Origin: Apostichopus japonicus | Lineage: Eukaryota > Echinodermata > Holothuroidea > Aspidochirotida > Stichopodidae | NCBI RefSeq assembly: GCF_037975245.1 | Contig: NC_092579.1 | Location: 8,402,001 to 8,466,000 of the forward strand | Direction of reading: 5' to 3' | DNA length: 64,000 bases | Shown: piece by piece, positions 23,358 to 35,134 of the stretch | Layout: every line of letters starts with the position of its first letter | Numbering within the stretch: the stretch's first letter is position 1 | The notes under the pieces: generated by a model | Databases searched by the model: none | Told to the model about the DNA's origin: nothing | The model's input: the letters and a program-made list of their open reading frames with translations, nothing else | Program-made: the position numbers and the translations under genes

Positions 23358-23690
23358 TTAGCGAAGATTTCTTTGCTTAAGCAACACAATCAGCAATACC
23401 TTTGTTCTTTCTTTGCTCGCTTGCAATTTGCATCGGAAACATCTTCTGACTCCTGTCACTTGACTATGCTGGAAGATACAGACAAGTTTCATCACCAATA
23501 GAACAACAAAAGGCAGTCGACTTGCGACTTGTGGTGACGTCACATCCTCACTGTCATTTGGTAAAGTATTATTCTCTAGATCAGCGCTACACTCAGACGT
23601 TTTATGGAGTCCTCTCAAGATGGGTTTGGCTTCATCTTCAGAGTCACTAGAAGAGCTAGAACTATCACTCTCGCAGTCACTTTCATAAAA
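23358..23690 (-). other. Acidic serine-rich open frame, possible exon, copy 2
   Basis: The frame reads ESDCESDSSSSSSDSEDEAK and ends with a basic Cys-containing stretch (RRCFRCKLQASKERTK). The same frame is at 60447-60770 in A'' with a few substitutions. The window starts too late to show it in A. Its upstream part runs into a T-rich/ATT tract, so the long frame there is low complexity. It could be a 5' exon of the receptor locus, an exon of a neighbour or a transposon remnant. I do not recognise a family. Confidence 0.3.
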
Positions 23691-23711
23691 ACAAAAAAAC
23701 AAACAAAAACA

Positions 23712-25540
23712 GAGTAATAATGATAGTAATAATAATGATGATAGTAATAATAAACATAGTAGTAGTAGTAATGATAAAAATAGTAATAATGATAATAATA
23801 ATAATAAATGCATTTATATAGCGCTAATTTTGTACAAAACATTCAAAAGCACTTAACAAGGAAAAAGCCAACCAGTCGGGTCAATCAGAATAAGCAAGCT
23901 TAAACAGATATGTTTTTAACTTTATCTTGAAAGCATCTAGGATCAAGGAGTCGATACGCATCAATTCCACCGGAAGTGAATTCCACAACCGAGGTCCTTT
24001 GTAGGCAAAAGCCCTATTGCCTAATGTATTATGATTGATACAAGGAACATGCAGTGTGATTCGAGAATGTGAGCGCAAAGAGTAACAACTAGACTTCACC
24101 GAGATCATATCACATAAATACCTAGGTGCAAGACCTTTTAAACATTTAAATACTTGCAAGATTAGTTTAAATTCAATGCGTTGCTGTACAGGTAACCAAT
24201 GAAGAGATTGTAAAGTAAAAGTAATATGACAAAATTTAGGAAGAGCGTAAATCAAACGAGCCGCTCCATTAAGTACCATTTGAACTCTACGAAGCTTATA
24301 ATCAGGTAAACCAATCAAGAGTGCATTACAGTAGTCGATGTGACTAATTACAAAAGCATTAATAAGAGTTTTAGTACAGTCCTCATCCAGGAATTTTCTG
24401 ATCTGACGAATATTATAGAGTCCATGGTATGCCCTTGAGCAAACTTTTCCAATATGAATGTCCATTGACATGTTGCTGTCAAGATAAACCCCAAGATTTT
24501 TTGCACTATCACATGGCTTAATATCCACGTTACCTACTTTTATCATCTGAACCCGAGTCTTAGCAACTTGTTGGCGAGTCCCAATTAAAAGAAACTCAGT
24601 CTTAGAATCATTGATCATAAGCCTATTGCTGATCATCCAATGTCTTATTTCGAATATAAGTGATTGCATTGCCAGAACAGCCCGTTCCTCAGATAACAGA
24701 GAACCAGCATTGAAAGATAAATATAATTGTGTATCATCAGCATAACTATGTGCGTTAGGAAGGTGTTTAGAGACAATGGTAAACAACTGAGAAACATAAC
24801 AAAGAAAAAGAACAGGACCGAGACAGCTGCCCTGTGGTACACCACAATTCAAAGAGAAATCTTTCGATGAGATATTTTCTATAGATACATGCTGTTTTCT
24901 GAAAGACAGATAATTACCAATCCATTTTTGTGCATTATTAACAATACCAAATTGGGTACGCAATATGTTCATAAGAATATCATGGTTAACAGTATCGAAC
25001 GCTGCACTCAAATCCAACAGGATTAAAAGAGTGCATTGTTGTTGGTCCATATTCATCAATATATCACTATGAATTTTCATAAGTGCAGTTTCTGTAGAGT
25101 GATTTTGCCTGTACGCAGATTGGCAATCAGGAAAAGGAGCATGTGATGAACAATGTGAGACAATCTCAATAACTACAGCACGTTCAACTAACTTAGAAAC
25201 ATAACTCAAATTACTAATTGGTCTATAATTAGAATAGATAGGGTCCAAACCTGTTTTCTTTAACAATGGAGTAACGGTAGCAATCTTCCATTTGTCAGGA
25301 ACATTACCATTTTTAAGTGAAAGATTGATCATGGTAGTCAATACAGGCAAAAGGGGGTCAAGACACTTTCTAAGTAACCAAGTGGGTATTGGGTCAAGAT
25401 TGCAGGTAGCCGTATTGGAGGATTTGATAATTGTGCGAACTTCATCGTTAGAAAGTGGCTTGAACCCAGTCAACTTCGATTGGAAATGCTGTTGAACATA
25501 AGGTTCAAAAGGACCAGTAGCAATGGAATCAATGTTTGCA
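23712..25540 (-). mobile_element. CR1/L2-type LINE, 5'-truncated
   Basis: The element contains the RT reading frame (25540-23881), then a short 3' region containing AGCGCTATATAAATGCATTT and an (ATT)n tail (to about 23712). That 3' motif plus ATT tail is typical of CR1/L2/Crack-group LINEs. The 5' end is cut where it meets the (TAA)n tract at about 25540, so the endonuclease and any ORF1 are absent. Confidence 0.8.
23881..25473 (-). CDS. Reverse transcriptase of CR1/L2-type LINE (partial pol)
   Basis: The 530 residues from the first ATG are uninterrupted. The same frame stays open upstream to about 25540, so the true start is lost. The RT motifs are in order: NYRPISNLS (about 82-90), LLDLSAAFDTV (catalytic Asp about 154), GVPQGSCLGP (about 211-220) and YADDTQLYLS (YADD about 244-247). 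A thumb and a C-terminal region with LQSLHWLPV and GLAPRYL follow, which is typical of CR1/L2 pol proteins. The endonuclease domain is missing. With no stop it is probably a young insertion, but without the 5' half it cannot be autonomous. Confidence 0.9.
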   Translation of the reverse strand: MTGFKPLSNDEVRTIIKSSNTATCNLDPIPTWLLRKCLDPLLPVLTTMINLSLKNGNVPDKWKIATVTPLLKKTGLDPIYSNYRPISNLSYVSKLVERAVVIEIVSHCSSHAPFPDCQSAYRQNHSTETALMKIHSDILMNMDQQQCTLLILLDLSAAFDTVNHDILMNILRTQFGIVNNAQKWIGNYLSFRKQHVSIENISSKDFSLNCGVPQGSCLGPVLFLCYVSQLFTIVSKHLPNAHSYADDTQLYLSFNAGSLLSEERAVLAMQSLIFEIRHWMISNRLMINDSKTEFLLIGTRQQVAKTRVQMIKVGNVDIKPCDSAKNLGVYLDSNMSMDIHIGKVCSRAYHGLYNIRQIRKFLDEDCTKTLINAFVISHIDYCNALLIGLPDYKLRRVQMVLNGAARLIYALPKFCHITFTLQSLHWLPVQQRIEFKLILQVFKCLKGLAPRYLCDMISVKSSCYSLRSHSRITLHVPCINHNTLGNRAFAYKGPRLWNSLPVELMRIDSLILDAFKIKLKTYLFKLAYSD

Positions 25541-26478
<938 letters not shown>

Positions 26479-26612
26479 TTTTTTTTTTTTTTTTTTTTTC
26501 CATCTCCTTTATTCTGTAAATACATGCATGTGTACATATGAATATTGAATGCATTTTTTTTCACGTATCTAATAGTATCATAACTATCGCTTATACATAG
26601 TAATTTAAACGT

Positions 26613-29600
26613 TTAACTGAGTTCATGAATAAAATGACAATTTCTGAACGCAGTACAAAGGCTATCATAAGTTATTTTGCTCCGTATATGAGATCTATCC
26701 AAACTTTTTTCTACTTGAAGGATGAACTTAAATTTATTGATAAATTCATTTAATATTGGCACTTCATTATTCATCTTTTGACTAAAGATATAGTACTTCA
26801 AATGAAAGATGAGAAAATTATACGGATGACTCAGAAGTAGCTTGTAGCCAAAGAAAATGTCACTCTTGGTGAAAATAAATTGCATACCTAGCACATGTCG
26901 CTCAATATCTAATATAAAGTTTGAAGTAATTTGACAATCCCAAAAAAGGTGCTCTATCGTTTCATCATGTCTCCCACAGAACGTACAGCTTGCATTTTCC
27001 TTGATATTCATGCGATAGAGTAAATGATTAGTTCCCAGTATACGGTGGAGAAAACGGTATTGAAAATAACAAATCTTGCTTTCTCTACAAGAAATGAAAG
27101 GAATACGGAAAATAGTCTGCCACTGCAAATCAATAAACTCAAAATTATTTCCCCATTTGTTAATAGCTATTGGGGGAACAATTATAGACTTGATCAATGA
27201 CCTATAAATTTGACGAGAGATAGGCGGTATTTGATTAAGAATGTCTAACCCATTATTCTCAATTTCGTCATTGTTAAATGCGCCCATATTCTCTTTCCAA
27301 TGACTAGGTATTGCAGAAACAATACCATAAAAAAGAGTAAATGGAAAAAAATCTAAGGAAAATTTCTGTTTAAAACTAGCTAAAGATAATAAATAACCGT
27401 TGCCGTCCAACAAATCTCCCACCTTAATGACGCCCTTTTCATACATGAATTTATAGAAGAAAATCTTTCTATCAATTTTCAAAGCTGAATTATTCCAAAT
27501 AATTTCATTTCGAAAATTGGCCACGGTTTTTTTAAAGAAATAGCATGACCAAGCTCGACAGACATCTCTTATAAAATTGTTATCAATTAAAACATCACTA
27601 GTTTGATAATTACATTTAAATAACAATTCTTTCCCATACTTCTTTAAATGCAAATCAAAAAATAACTTCCAATAAGCCGTTATATCATTAATGTACCTTT
27701 TAACCCAAGTACATTTGAGACCCTGGATAAAGGAACCAATGTGAATTGCTTTTAAGCCGCCATGTTCGATTGAACCAATTAAAGTATTACGCTTAATCTT
27801 ATCTGGTCTTCCAGCCCAAATAAAACGAAAGAGGACAGTCTCAAGATTCTTCAGAAAGTTCAATGGGGGGTCCGGAAGAACTTGAAAAAGAAAAACAAGC
27901 TGAGAAAGACCTAAGGTTTTAACAATTGTTATCCTACCAATAGGGGTCAAATCACGAGTGGACCACATATTTAACTTACTCTTAAGGCGGGATAATTTAG
28001 GAGTATAATTTAAGTGAAAGAGATTGTCTCTGTCGGTATCAAAAGTTATGCCTAACACCGTGACAGGGCCGAGGGTCCACGTAAATTTAAAACCCATAAG
28101 AAACAAAGGTTTATCAAACAAAAGAGGTCCCAATGGGAAAATATTTGTTTTTTCATAATTAACTTTTAGACCGGACGATACCTCTAAAGAATGGAAAATA
28201 TCTACAACTGCAGTTAAACTTTGTTGGGTACCATCAAGAAAAATTGTAGTGTCGTCAGCATACTGTAAAATTTTAATTTCATGGTTCAAAAAAGAAATTC
28301 CATGTATTAGTGGAGAGTTATTAATATGAACTGACAAAATTTCTGCACAAAGAATAAAAATATAAGGGCTAAGTGGGCATCCCTGCCTCACTCCCCTTGA
28401 AATTTCAAAATAAGGAGAAGAATATCCATTATTACAAACGCAGGCCGAAGTATTAGAGTATAAAGTCCGCACCCACCTACTAAAACCCTCATCGAAGTTG
28501 TAGAAATTAAGACATTTATAGATAAAATTCCACTCTAGGCGATCAAAAGCTTTTTCAAAATCAACCAATAAGAGAAAACCAGGGATATTATAGTCCTTAC
28601 AATATTCAATGCAGTCCAAAACAAAGCGGATATTTTCTCCTATAAATCTCTGTTTAATAAAGCCGGTTTGATTTGGATTAATTAAGGTAGGAATGATCTT
28701 TTTTATCCTAGTTGCAAGGGCCTTTGCAGCAATCTTATAATCTACGTTTAATAGAGAAATCGGGCGATAATTTTTTACTTGCGTTAGGTCTTTTTTAGGT
28801 TTAGGAATTAAGGTTATAACTCCCCGTCCTTGTTCATCTGAAATTTTAATCTCATCATAAGCGAAATTTAATGAATTTAATACTAGATCACCAATTATTG
28901 GCCAGAATTGTTTGTAAAACTCAGCTGAAAGGCCGTCACTCCCGGGGCTTTTCCCATTATTAAATGAATTAAGAGCATCCAAACATTCACTCCGATTAAG
29001 TTTACCAGCACAATTGGCTGCCTCTTCCTGTGAGAGTGGATTATTACAGTTGATGTTATGCAGAATAAAATTTGGATCACAGTTTTCACTTGTATATAAG
29101 GATTGGTAAAAATCTAATAATTTACGGAGGATGTCATCGTTGTTAATAATATCAACCCCATCATCTGATTTCAATTTACGAATTACATTACAGCTCTTAT
29201 TACGCGTTTCTAAATTAAGAAAATATTTCGTAGCCTTTTCTCCCTGTTCCACCCAACGGGCTCTAGAACGAATAATTATACCTTGTAATTTGTAGTCATA
29301 AATATTTTGTAATTTATTTCTAGCATTAGTTAACTTATTGAAATCATCAACAGAATTAGAGCGATAATGGCATTGTTCTATACGAGAAATATCTCTGATC
29401 AGTTTAATCTCATTTTGTCTCTTTTCTTTTGCTTTAGTTTTACTGTAACTAATAGATGCTTTTCGGATCGAATATTTGACAAATTCCCACTGAGATCTAG
29501 GGTTTTGATACCTGTAACTAATAACTAACTCCGAAATGATGTCAGTAATCATTGAAATGTAATACGTATCATTAAGTAAGGAATTGTTGAACTTCCAGAA

Positions 29601-30341
29601 ACCCGGTCCCCGTTTAATGTCAAATATATTTATATCCAAGTTAACGACCGAGTGATCCGAGCACAGACCCGAAGTGAAGTAATTCCCCACAACCGAATGA
29701 GCTAAATTTCGAGAAATCAAAAAGAAGTCAAGCCTACAGTGAATACCCGGAGTAATATTGGAAGACCAGGTAAAACTTTTACAATGCGGGTTCCTTTCAC
29801 GCCAAATATCGATCAAATTCAGCGACGACATAATCTCAATACATTTATCCCTTGCATGAAAGTTTGTACGGGGGTTTCCCCCCAATTTATCGATGTCTAC
29901 ATTAAAAACAAAATTAAAATCACCACCAATAAGTAAGGAATCCCAATGAAAATCATGCAATTTACGAAAAATCAACTCAAAAAATCCAGGGTCATCTATG
30001 TTCGGGCCATAAAGGCAAACCAGCGTAATTAATTTATTTTTAATAGTAGTTTCAATTAAAATTAGACGCCCATTATTGCAAGTTACAGTTCTATGAATTT
30101 TAAAGTCAAGGCTTGGAGTAAAAAGAATACAAACACCACGACTTGTAGATGAGCCATGACAAAAAACAATCTGTCCACCCCATTCATTACTCCAATAATT
30201 TTCATCTTGATAGACACTATGTGTTTCTTGAATAAAATAAATGTCATGTTTGTTTCTATGTAAATAGCTAAAAACTTGACGTCTTTTTTTGCTTTGTCTT
30301 AAACCCCTTGCATTATAAGTACATAATTTTAAATCAGCCAT
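26613..30341 (-). CDS. ORF2 of L1/Tx1-type LINE: endonuclease and reverse transcriptase
   Basis: The 1242 residues have no stop. An apurinic-type endonuclease fills about residues 1-235: NARGL, IQETH (Glu 39), YGPN (111-114), GGDFN (139-143), RLDFF (Asp 205) and SDH (228-230). The reverse transcriptase covers about 480-760: LIPKPKK and NYRPISLLN (524-532), LLVDFEKAFDRLEW (catalytic Asp about 594), RGVRQGCPLSPYIF (649-662), and YADDTTIF (YADD 694-697). Near the C-terminus a CxxC-x7-H-x4-C zinc-binding motif (about 1119-1136) matches the zf-RVT type. The length and the RGPGFWKFNN segment after the endonuclease fit the L1/Tx1 group. All catalytic residues named are present. Confidence 0.93.
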   Translation of the reverse strand: MADLKLCTYNARGLRQSKKRRQVFSYLHRNKHDIYFIQETHSVYQDENYWSNEWGGQIVFCHGSSTSRGVCILFTPSLDFKIHRTVTCNNGRLILIETTIKNKLITLVCLYGPNIDDPGFFELIFRKLHDFHWDSLLIGGDFNFVFNVDIDKLGGNPRTNFHARDKCIEIMSSLNLIDIWRERNPHCKSFTWSSNITPGIHCRLDFFLISRNLAHSVVGNYFTSGLCSDHSVVNLDINIFDIKRGPGFWKFNNSLLNDTYYISMITDIISELVISYRYQNPRSQWEFVKYSIRKASISYSKTKAKEKRQNEIKLIRDISRIEQCHYRSNSVDDFNKLTNARNKLQNIYDYKLQGIIIRSRARWVEQGEKATKYFLNLETRNKSCNVIRKLKSDDGVDIINNDDILRKLLDFYQSLYTSENCDPNFILHNINCNNPLSQEEAANCAGKLNRSECLDALNSFNNGKSPGSDGLSAEFYKQFWPIIGDLVLNSLNFAYDEIKISDEQGRGVITLIPKPKKDLTQVKNYRPISLLNVDYKIAAKALATRIKKIIPTLINPNQTGFIKQRFIGENIRFVLDCIEYCKDYNIPGFLLLVDFEKAFDRLEWNFIYKCLNFYNFDEGFSRWVRTLYSNTSACVCNNGYSSPYFEISRGVRQGCPLSPYIFILCAEILSVHINNSPLIHGISFLNHEIKILQYADDTTIFLDGTQQSLTAVVDIFHSLEVSSGLKVNYEKTNIFPLGPLLFDKPLFLMGFKFTWTLGPVTVLGITFDTDRDNLFHLNYTPKLSRLKSKLNMWSTRDLTPIGRITIVKTLGLSQLVFLFQVLPDPPLNFLKNLETVLFRFIWAGRPDKIKRNTLIGSIEHGGLKAIHIGSFIQGLKCTWVKRYINDITAYWKLFFDLHLKKYGKELLFKCNYQTSDVLIDNNFIRDVCRAWSCYFFKKTVANFRNEIIWNNSALKIDRKIFFYKFMYEKGVIKVGDLLDGNGYLLSLASFKQKFSLDFFPFTLFYGIVSAIPSHWKENMGAFNNDEIENNGLDILNQIPPISRQIYRSLIKSIIVPPIAINKWGNNFEFIDLQWQTIFRIPFISCRESKICYFQYRFLHRILGTNHLLYRMNIKENASCTFCGRHDETIEHLFWDCQITSNFILDIERHVLGMQFIFTKSDIFFGYKLLLSHPYNFLIFHLKYYIFSQKMNNEVPILNEFINKFKFILQVEKSLDRSHIRSKITYDSLCTAFRNCHFIHELS

Positions 30342-30714
30342 TTTTTCAATTTTGTATCAGAGCTATGATGAAAATCTAATCGAAAACAAGCAAAATTTAC
30401 CATATAGAAGACAGTATAAGCCAGAAAACCATTATTTTCATTATTATCATAGAAATTTTCACATGTACACAACGTTATTTTAAAATTAATAAGAGAGATG
30501 GATATAAAGAAAAAAAACATCAAAAGGTTCAAAGATACGAACTTACGTTCTGCAATAACCTCCGAACTCCAAGACATAAATATGTCAAAATTATACGGGC
30601 CCGAAATCTCAGGGGCAAAAAACAAAACTCTTATTAGTAACTTCCGAGAATCAAACAATATCCATTAACAGAAAATAGAGATAACCACAGTTCACCATCT
30701 TTAGGTAGAGTCTT

Positions 30715-31503
30715 TCAGTCCACAGAAGTGAATTCGTAAGGCTTTCCACCTTGTGCTCGCCAACAGCCCCCAGAGAAGTGCAGCCTAACTCCGCTTCGAA
30801 ATAGGTCGTTGACTTTTGGTAGCCATTTCCGCTTCTCCATAAGATCGGCCTTGGTCAAATCATCAATTATGTAGTAATCCTCGGATCGCAAGGCTGGCCG
30901 TGCGTTTTTCAGAATAGAGACCTTGTCCTGGAAGTGAGCTACCTTCACCAGAATATGACGACTGCGGTGTTCCATCTGTCTACCATCTCGATGAGCTCGT
31001 TCAACCACACAATCTTGAACTCCCACTTTCGTAAAAACCTCTGAAGCAATCTTTAAACAATCCTCGTTAGGTGAGGAATCTTTCCCAACGATACGTAGGT
31101 TATTACGCCGCGAGAATCTCTCTTGTTTGTTGATCTGCTTTAGCTGGTCCATCTGGGTCTTAGAAATGTCAGCTACTTTCCTCTCCAGCGATTGACATCT
31201 ATCTCTGAAATCGACATTCTCAGCTTTTAATCCTTTTATGTCCTTTGTATTCTTCTCAATAGCTTTACCGAATTCCTTCCGGATTTTCTGAAGTTCAGCA
31301 TAGATAAGTTCAATAGAGTTGTCAAGCGTGTCAGTTAACTTTCGCATAGACATTGCATCCTCACTGTCTTCGTTGCTCTCACCATAGGTTTCTCGTGTTA
31401 GGGTAGGGCTTAGGCTTAGGCTTAACTGCTGTGCCCTCATGGCAGCGGCCTCCTCAATTTTCTTTTTCCCTAAACTTCCCTTCGGTCTTCCTCTTTGTGA
31501 CAT
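30715..31503 (-). CDS. ORF1 of L1/Tx1-type LINE (RNA-binding chaperone)
   Basis: 262 residues. The N-terminus is basic (RGRPKGSLGKKK). A probable coiled coil (about 60-130) is rich in Leu, Lys and Glu. An RRM-like region (about 134-210) contains RRNNLRIVG and HILVKV, and a C-terminal domain ends in GGKPYEFTSVD. This layout matches L1 ORF1 proteins, which trimerise through the coiled coil and coat the element RNA. It lies upstream of ORF2 on the same strand and is uninterrupted. Confidence 0.85.
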   Translation of the reverse strand: MSQRGRPKGSLGKKKIEEAAAMRAQQLSLSLSPTLTRETYGESNEDSEDAMSMRKLTDTLDNSIELIYAELQKIRKEFGKAIEKNTKDIKGLKAENVDFRDRCQSLERKVADISKTQMDQLKQINKQERFSRRNNLRIVGKDSSPNEDCLKIASEVFTKVGVQDCVVERAHRDGRQMEHRSRHILVKVAHFQDKVSILKNARPALRSEDYYIIDDLTKADLMEKRKWLPKVNDLFRSGVRLHFSGGCWRAQGGKPYEFTSVD

Positions 31504-31596
31504 TTTGCGAGACTAATGTAACAAAATAAATATTCTTTATCGACTATGTTGGTGTAGAACTGGTTAACGCGCCTCTCGGAAGTTGAAATTTAGAAT

Positions 31597-31597
31597 C

Positions 31598-31694
<97 letters not shown>

Positions 31695-31738
31695 GTAATA
31701 AATGTAATAAATATAATAAATATAATAATAATAATAAC
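31597..31738. repeat. (AAT)n microsatellite
   Basis: Pure AAT units give way to ATAATAAATGT-like variants. It sits between the LINE 5' end and the SINE head, and is probably the expanded SINE tail. Confidence 0.9.
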
Positions 31739-31875
31739 GAATGTGGGAGCAGCCCGCAAGGGCTTGTAGATTACAGTCTTCACGTCGAACCTCCCAATTG
31801 CTGAGCCTCATTGCATCAAATTCCACCCACTCACCCCCACCCCCCTCCCCCCTTAATCCACTCAGCCACAACACC
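31739..31875 (-). mobile_element. tRNA-derived SINE, copy in C
   Basis: On the minus strand: TGGCTGAGTGG (A-box type, 31858-31868) followed by GGTTCGACG (B-box type, 31783-31791). The long interval fits a tRNA-Ser/Leu-like head with a long variable arm. The body GCCCTTGCGGGCTGC is followed by an (ATT)n tail. A C/G-run lies between the boxes. It is not a functional tRNA because the acceptor stem is not visible. Confidence 0.55.
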
Positions 31876-32494
31876 GGTATATGACCACAACTAGTTCCCG
31901 GTTCCTCTTTGAGCAATGCATACGCGTTTGAATTAAAATACGAACCATTATGCTTTGGCTATAAATACAACTTTGAGGAAGTTGATGTGACAATCTTGAT
32001 ACCTTTAAGTGTTTAATTACTATCTTATGATATCCGGGAGAAAATTTCCATTCTGATAAAGGAAGCAAATTACTTTTTGTTAATCGCTGAATCATCGAGT
32101 CAAAAGTGTACCTTTTACGTATTTTACCTTTTTTACCTATTTAACCTATTTTACCTATTTAACTTGTAGATCTGTATAGCTTCAAGAAAGTATTGGTACG
32201 TTGTACTAATGTTATAAGTTCCATGGTATATTTGTCTTTTGTGAAGTAAAGAGCAATTTTCATATTGCATCGGTAACTATAACCCCTAACACCCTTCCCT
32301 CTGGTCAGGCCTAACGGAGAGATTTTCCGTGATAGCGAAGGGGTGACGACAATTTTATCACTGACTCGGATCGGCATTTGCAAAAAGTCTGCGCAAAAGG
32401 TCCTACAAAAACATTGAAACGCCACATTTATCCTCCGTCTGCCCCAGCAAACGTTACACCTCATGTCAAATTATAGCCCTACAACTATATAGAA

Positions 32495-33025
32495 CAGGGT
32501 TTCCCTAACCTTATCCCCCCACTAACCCCTTGTGGATGTCAGAGTTGTCCACGAATCCCCAACTATTCGAGAAACGATCTGAGTCATTATTATACTATGA
32601 TTTTCAAGCATGAATTTATGCTAACTTTGCATTGTGTCGGGCAAAATGGAGGCCAAGTGGAATTTCCAAAATAATGATAATTACTTTGGCCAACCTTTCA
32701 GTTACTTTCTCAGCTCTTTATCTTCACGACGTACTGTCATGCGTACACCAACTTCACCAAAGTCATGCGGCGTGTGTCTGTTTCAATAATTCAGTTATTT
32801 ATCACATGCACGGTACGGTACTACTATGGCAACATATGCGTATGGAACGCGAAAAGAGTTTGTCGATAGGTTCGACTTTTGTACATTAATAAACTATATG
32901 ATATATCAGATTTTAGTTCAACAAAAAAGTACTCTAGTTTTGACTTTCAGAAACGTCTCACGAACCCCCTGGGATGGGCTCACGCACCCCCTGGGGGTTT
33001 ATGCACCCCAGTTAGGGAACCCCTG
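32495..33025. mobile_element. hAT-type miniature element 3, copy in C
   Basis: The ends are CAGGGTTTCCCTAAC and, inverted, GTTAGGGAACCCCTG. Near-identical 8-bp flanks ATATAGAA (32487-32494) and ATATAGAG (33026-33033) match hAT target duplications. There is no transposase; the frame 32632-32889 has no recognisable domain. Confidence 0.7.
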
Positions 33026-33573
33026 ATATAGAGGATGATGAAAACACGATAGAAGTTCCTTAAGTAACCACTTACCACATCGCACCTGTCATGCAATCGT
33101 CTACGTATTAATTGGACGTCAAAGCCACTGTGAGTTCCTTCAACCATGGAGAGCACCAAAGAATAAACTTACAGATAACATTGCCAGGAGTACCCTGTTA
33201 TACTATATCCAATCTATACACAATTGATAGGCAAAACAATACGTAACAGTGTTTACAGCGTGTACTTTTGCTCGATATTTGCATTGAAGAAACTTTGAGC
33301 CCTTTTATTATCTTCTCTGCTAAATAAACACGACACGAAAATGTACTGCATGTGATTCGCTCTTGCTACACTTTGATGAACATCGTACAGTATCCGCCGC
33401 AAAGAGGAAATACGGTAATCGCTAATTTCACGTGAACTTTACATTATTAATATGCGGTCATCGGAACACTGCATTGATATCGCTTCAAATGACAATGACT
33501 GCAAACCTTTAAATAGCGCATGATAACGAACAACGTGTTGCTTCCTCTGTTTGTTAGCGGTAGTATGCAAAAA
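33026..33573. other. C interior, no gene recognised
   Basis: Unremarkable AT-rich DNA conserved in C'. No coding or RNA gene is supported. Confidence 0.5.
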
Positions 33574-33994
33574 CTACGGAAGCGTAGAAAAGACATGTTA
33601 ATTGACGTTTTGATGACATGCAATTAATTCCTCAATATGAAAAGAAGTTGAAAATTGACGTTTTGACCACATATGCTACATCGTCAAAATGTCGAAAATC
33701 TGAAAACTCACTTTTTACCGAGATGCATCAACTCGTCATGAGGACAAAAGTCTGAAAATTAATAAATTGGTCGAGATGCATCGAGTCGTCCAAATGTAAA
33801 CAATTTGAAAAATATTAAGATATTTTATTCATTTTGAATGACAAGCTTCAATTTGTGAGTTATTGCGTAAACAAGATTTTAAAACTTAAACTTCAATTGA
33901 AATTAAAGAACACGACCTTCAAGAAAGTAGGTCAGGGTCCTAAAATTTAATGTTGACATTTTGACAGTTGAGTGTATCCTCTACGCTTCCGTAG
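33574..33994. mobile_element. TIR miniature element with internal repeats, copy in C
   Basis: The terminal inverted repeats CTACGGAAGCGTAG (33574-33587) and CTACGCTTCCGTAG (33981-33994) are perfect over 14 bp. Inside, an imperfect unit of about 60 bp repeats, built on TTGACGTTTTGA..ACATGC and GAGATGCATC..TCGTC. The target duplication is unclear. A copy is at 57659-58053. Confidence 0.6.
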
Positions 33995-35134
33995 AAAACG
34001 GTTCAAAAGATGTTCAAGCGGGGTGCATGATTTTCATGTTTTCTGAAACCTGTCGATTACTTTAAAGGAATATTCCGATGACAGAATTTGTATTTTATTT
34101 CGCATGGTTAGTTGAAAAACCCGTCTCAAGTTTTATTCCACCTCAAGTTCAGATGTAGTTGATTGAAAATGTCATGAGGTACTTATAATGAAGCTGGTAA
34201 AGATCCTTCGTTACCTAATAACGCTGATCACCATGATAAGGGGATATGTGATATCATATTTGCAGATGGTCGTTCGTCCAAGGCTTTATTATTTACTGAC
34301 CCGATTATATACTTCTTGTTGATAAGTCCATGAAATGCGGTATACGGTTTTTAAACTGTCAATGTTCTCTGTGTCTAGAACTTCATCTCTTTTGGGAACC
34401 TTTTTATCTTGTAGAAATAAATATTATTTGCCTTTGTGGATAAATAACTTATATAAATATCATAATCATATATATAAATAATAAAAAAAAAATATAATAA
34501 AAAAAGAAGAAAGAGCGCTTATATAGTGCCGATTAATAATTCGGCTCTGTTGCCAGATACTTTTAAAATATCACTAGATTTTAAAACAATTGAATCTCTT
34601 TGTCATGTGATGGTGACCTTGAAAGATGCACAACCATTTCCAATATTATTGTAAGCAATCAACTGCATCCACCTGACTATCCCTTTAACGCGGTTTTATT
34701 GGTATTTCCAGAGTCATTATACTTTCCGTAGCACATGAGAACATTAAACAGGCAAAACGTAAACAGGGAAATGCAATCATGTTATATATATATATATATC
34801 TGTTCTTCTTTCAGTACTAAAGTCGACACTAGTCTATAGTGCAGTCATGTAGATTTAACCTTGCCCTTTATTCAGGTGAAATATGAAAATAGATTCTTCG
34901 AATAACCACAGTTTCCAAGGTTATTTAAACATAACGGACTATTGGCTTCAAGTGACGTCATTTTTAGCTATTCGACTTTTCTATATATACTTCCTTATAT
35001 AATGTATAGACAGTTTAGCATTGCTAAGCATTGAAGCAAGATCACGTGACCCGATGCTTTCGTTAACTTTTTTATCGACATCCATCCTGTCTTGTGGATT
35101 TTAGTTTAGCTCCTTTTTTTTTTCTTTTTACAAT
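33995..35134. other. C interior, no gene recognised
   Basis: No gene is recognised. At about 34505-34530, AGCGCTTATATAGTGCC next to an AT-rich run resembles the 3' end of a CR1/L2-type LINE or SINE (minus strand), probably an old fragment. A TA run lies at 34781-34800. Confidence 0.4.

Larger units (their letters stand above)
18046..23711 (-). repeat. Duplicated module A', inverted copy 2
   Basis: Reverse complement of module A. It starts exactly where A ended (ATAAACAAAACC is the complement of the last 12 bases of A) and runs past position 1 of A to a CAGAGTAATAAT tract where the retroelement block begins. It extends A upstream by about 350 bp that only A'' also shows. Confidence 0.9.
26479..31596 (-). 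mobile_element. Apparently complete L1/Tx1-type LINE
   Basis: On the minus strand: a short 5' UTR (31596-31504), ORF1, a 373-bp gap, ORF2, a 3' UTR of about 110 bp, and a poly(A) tail of about 20 bases seen as T's at 26479-26499. Both ends abut triplet-repeat DNA: (TAA)n on the left and (AAT)n at 31597-31690. Both ORFs are open, so the copy may be recent and potentially active. Confidence 0.85.

Noticed and set aside
31545-31596. tRNA-like A-box phrase (GTGTAGAACTGGTTAACGCG) at the LINE 5' end
   Set aside because: No B box or stem follows before the (AAT)n tract. It is treated as LINE 5' UTR.
31739-31875. Possible functional tRNA-Ser/Leu gene
   Set aside because: A- and B-box-like motifs exist, but there is no acceptor stem or clear anticodon arm, and a homopolymer interrupts the body. 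A SINE head fits better.
32632-33026. Short frames in C
   Set aside because: They lie inside the hAT-type miniature element and have no recognisable domain.
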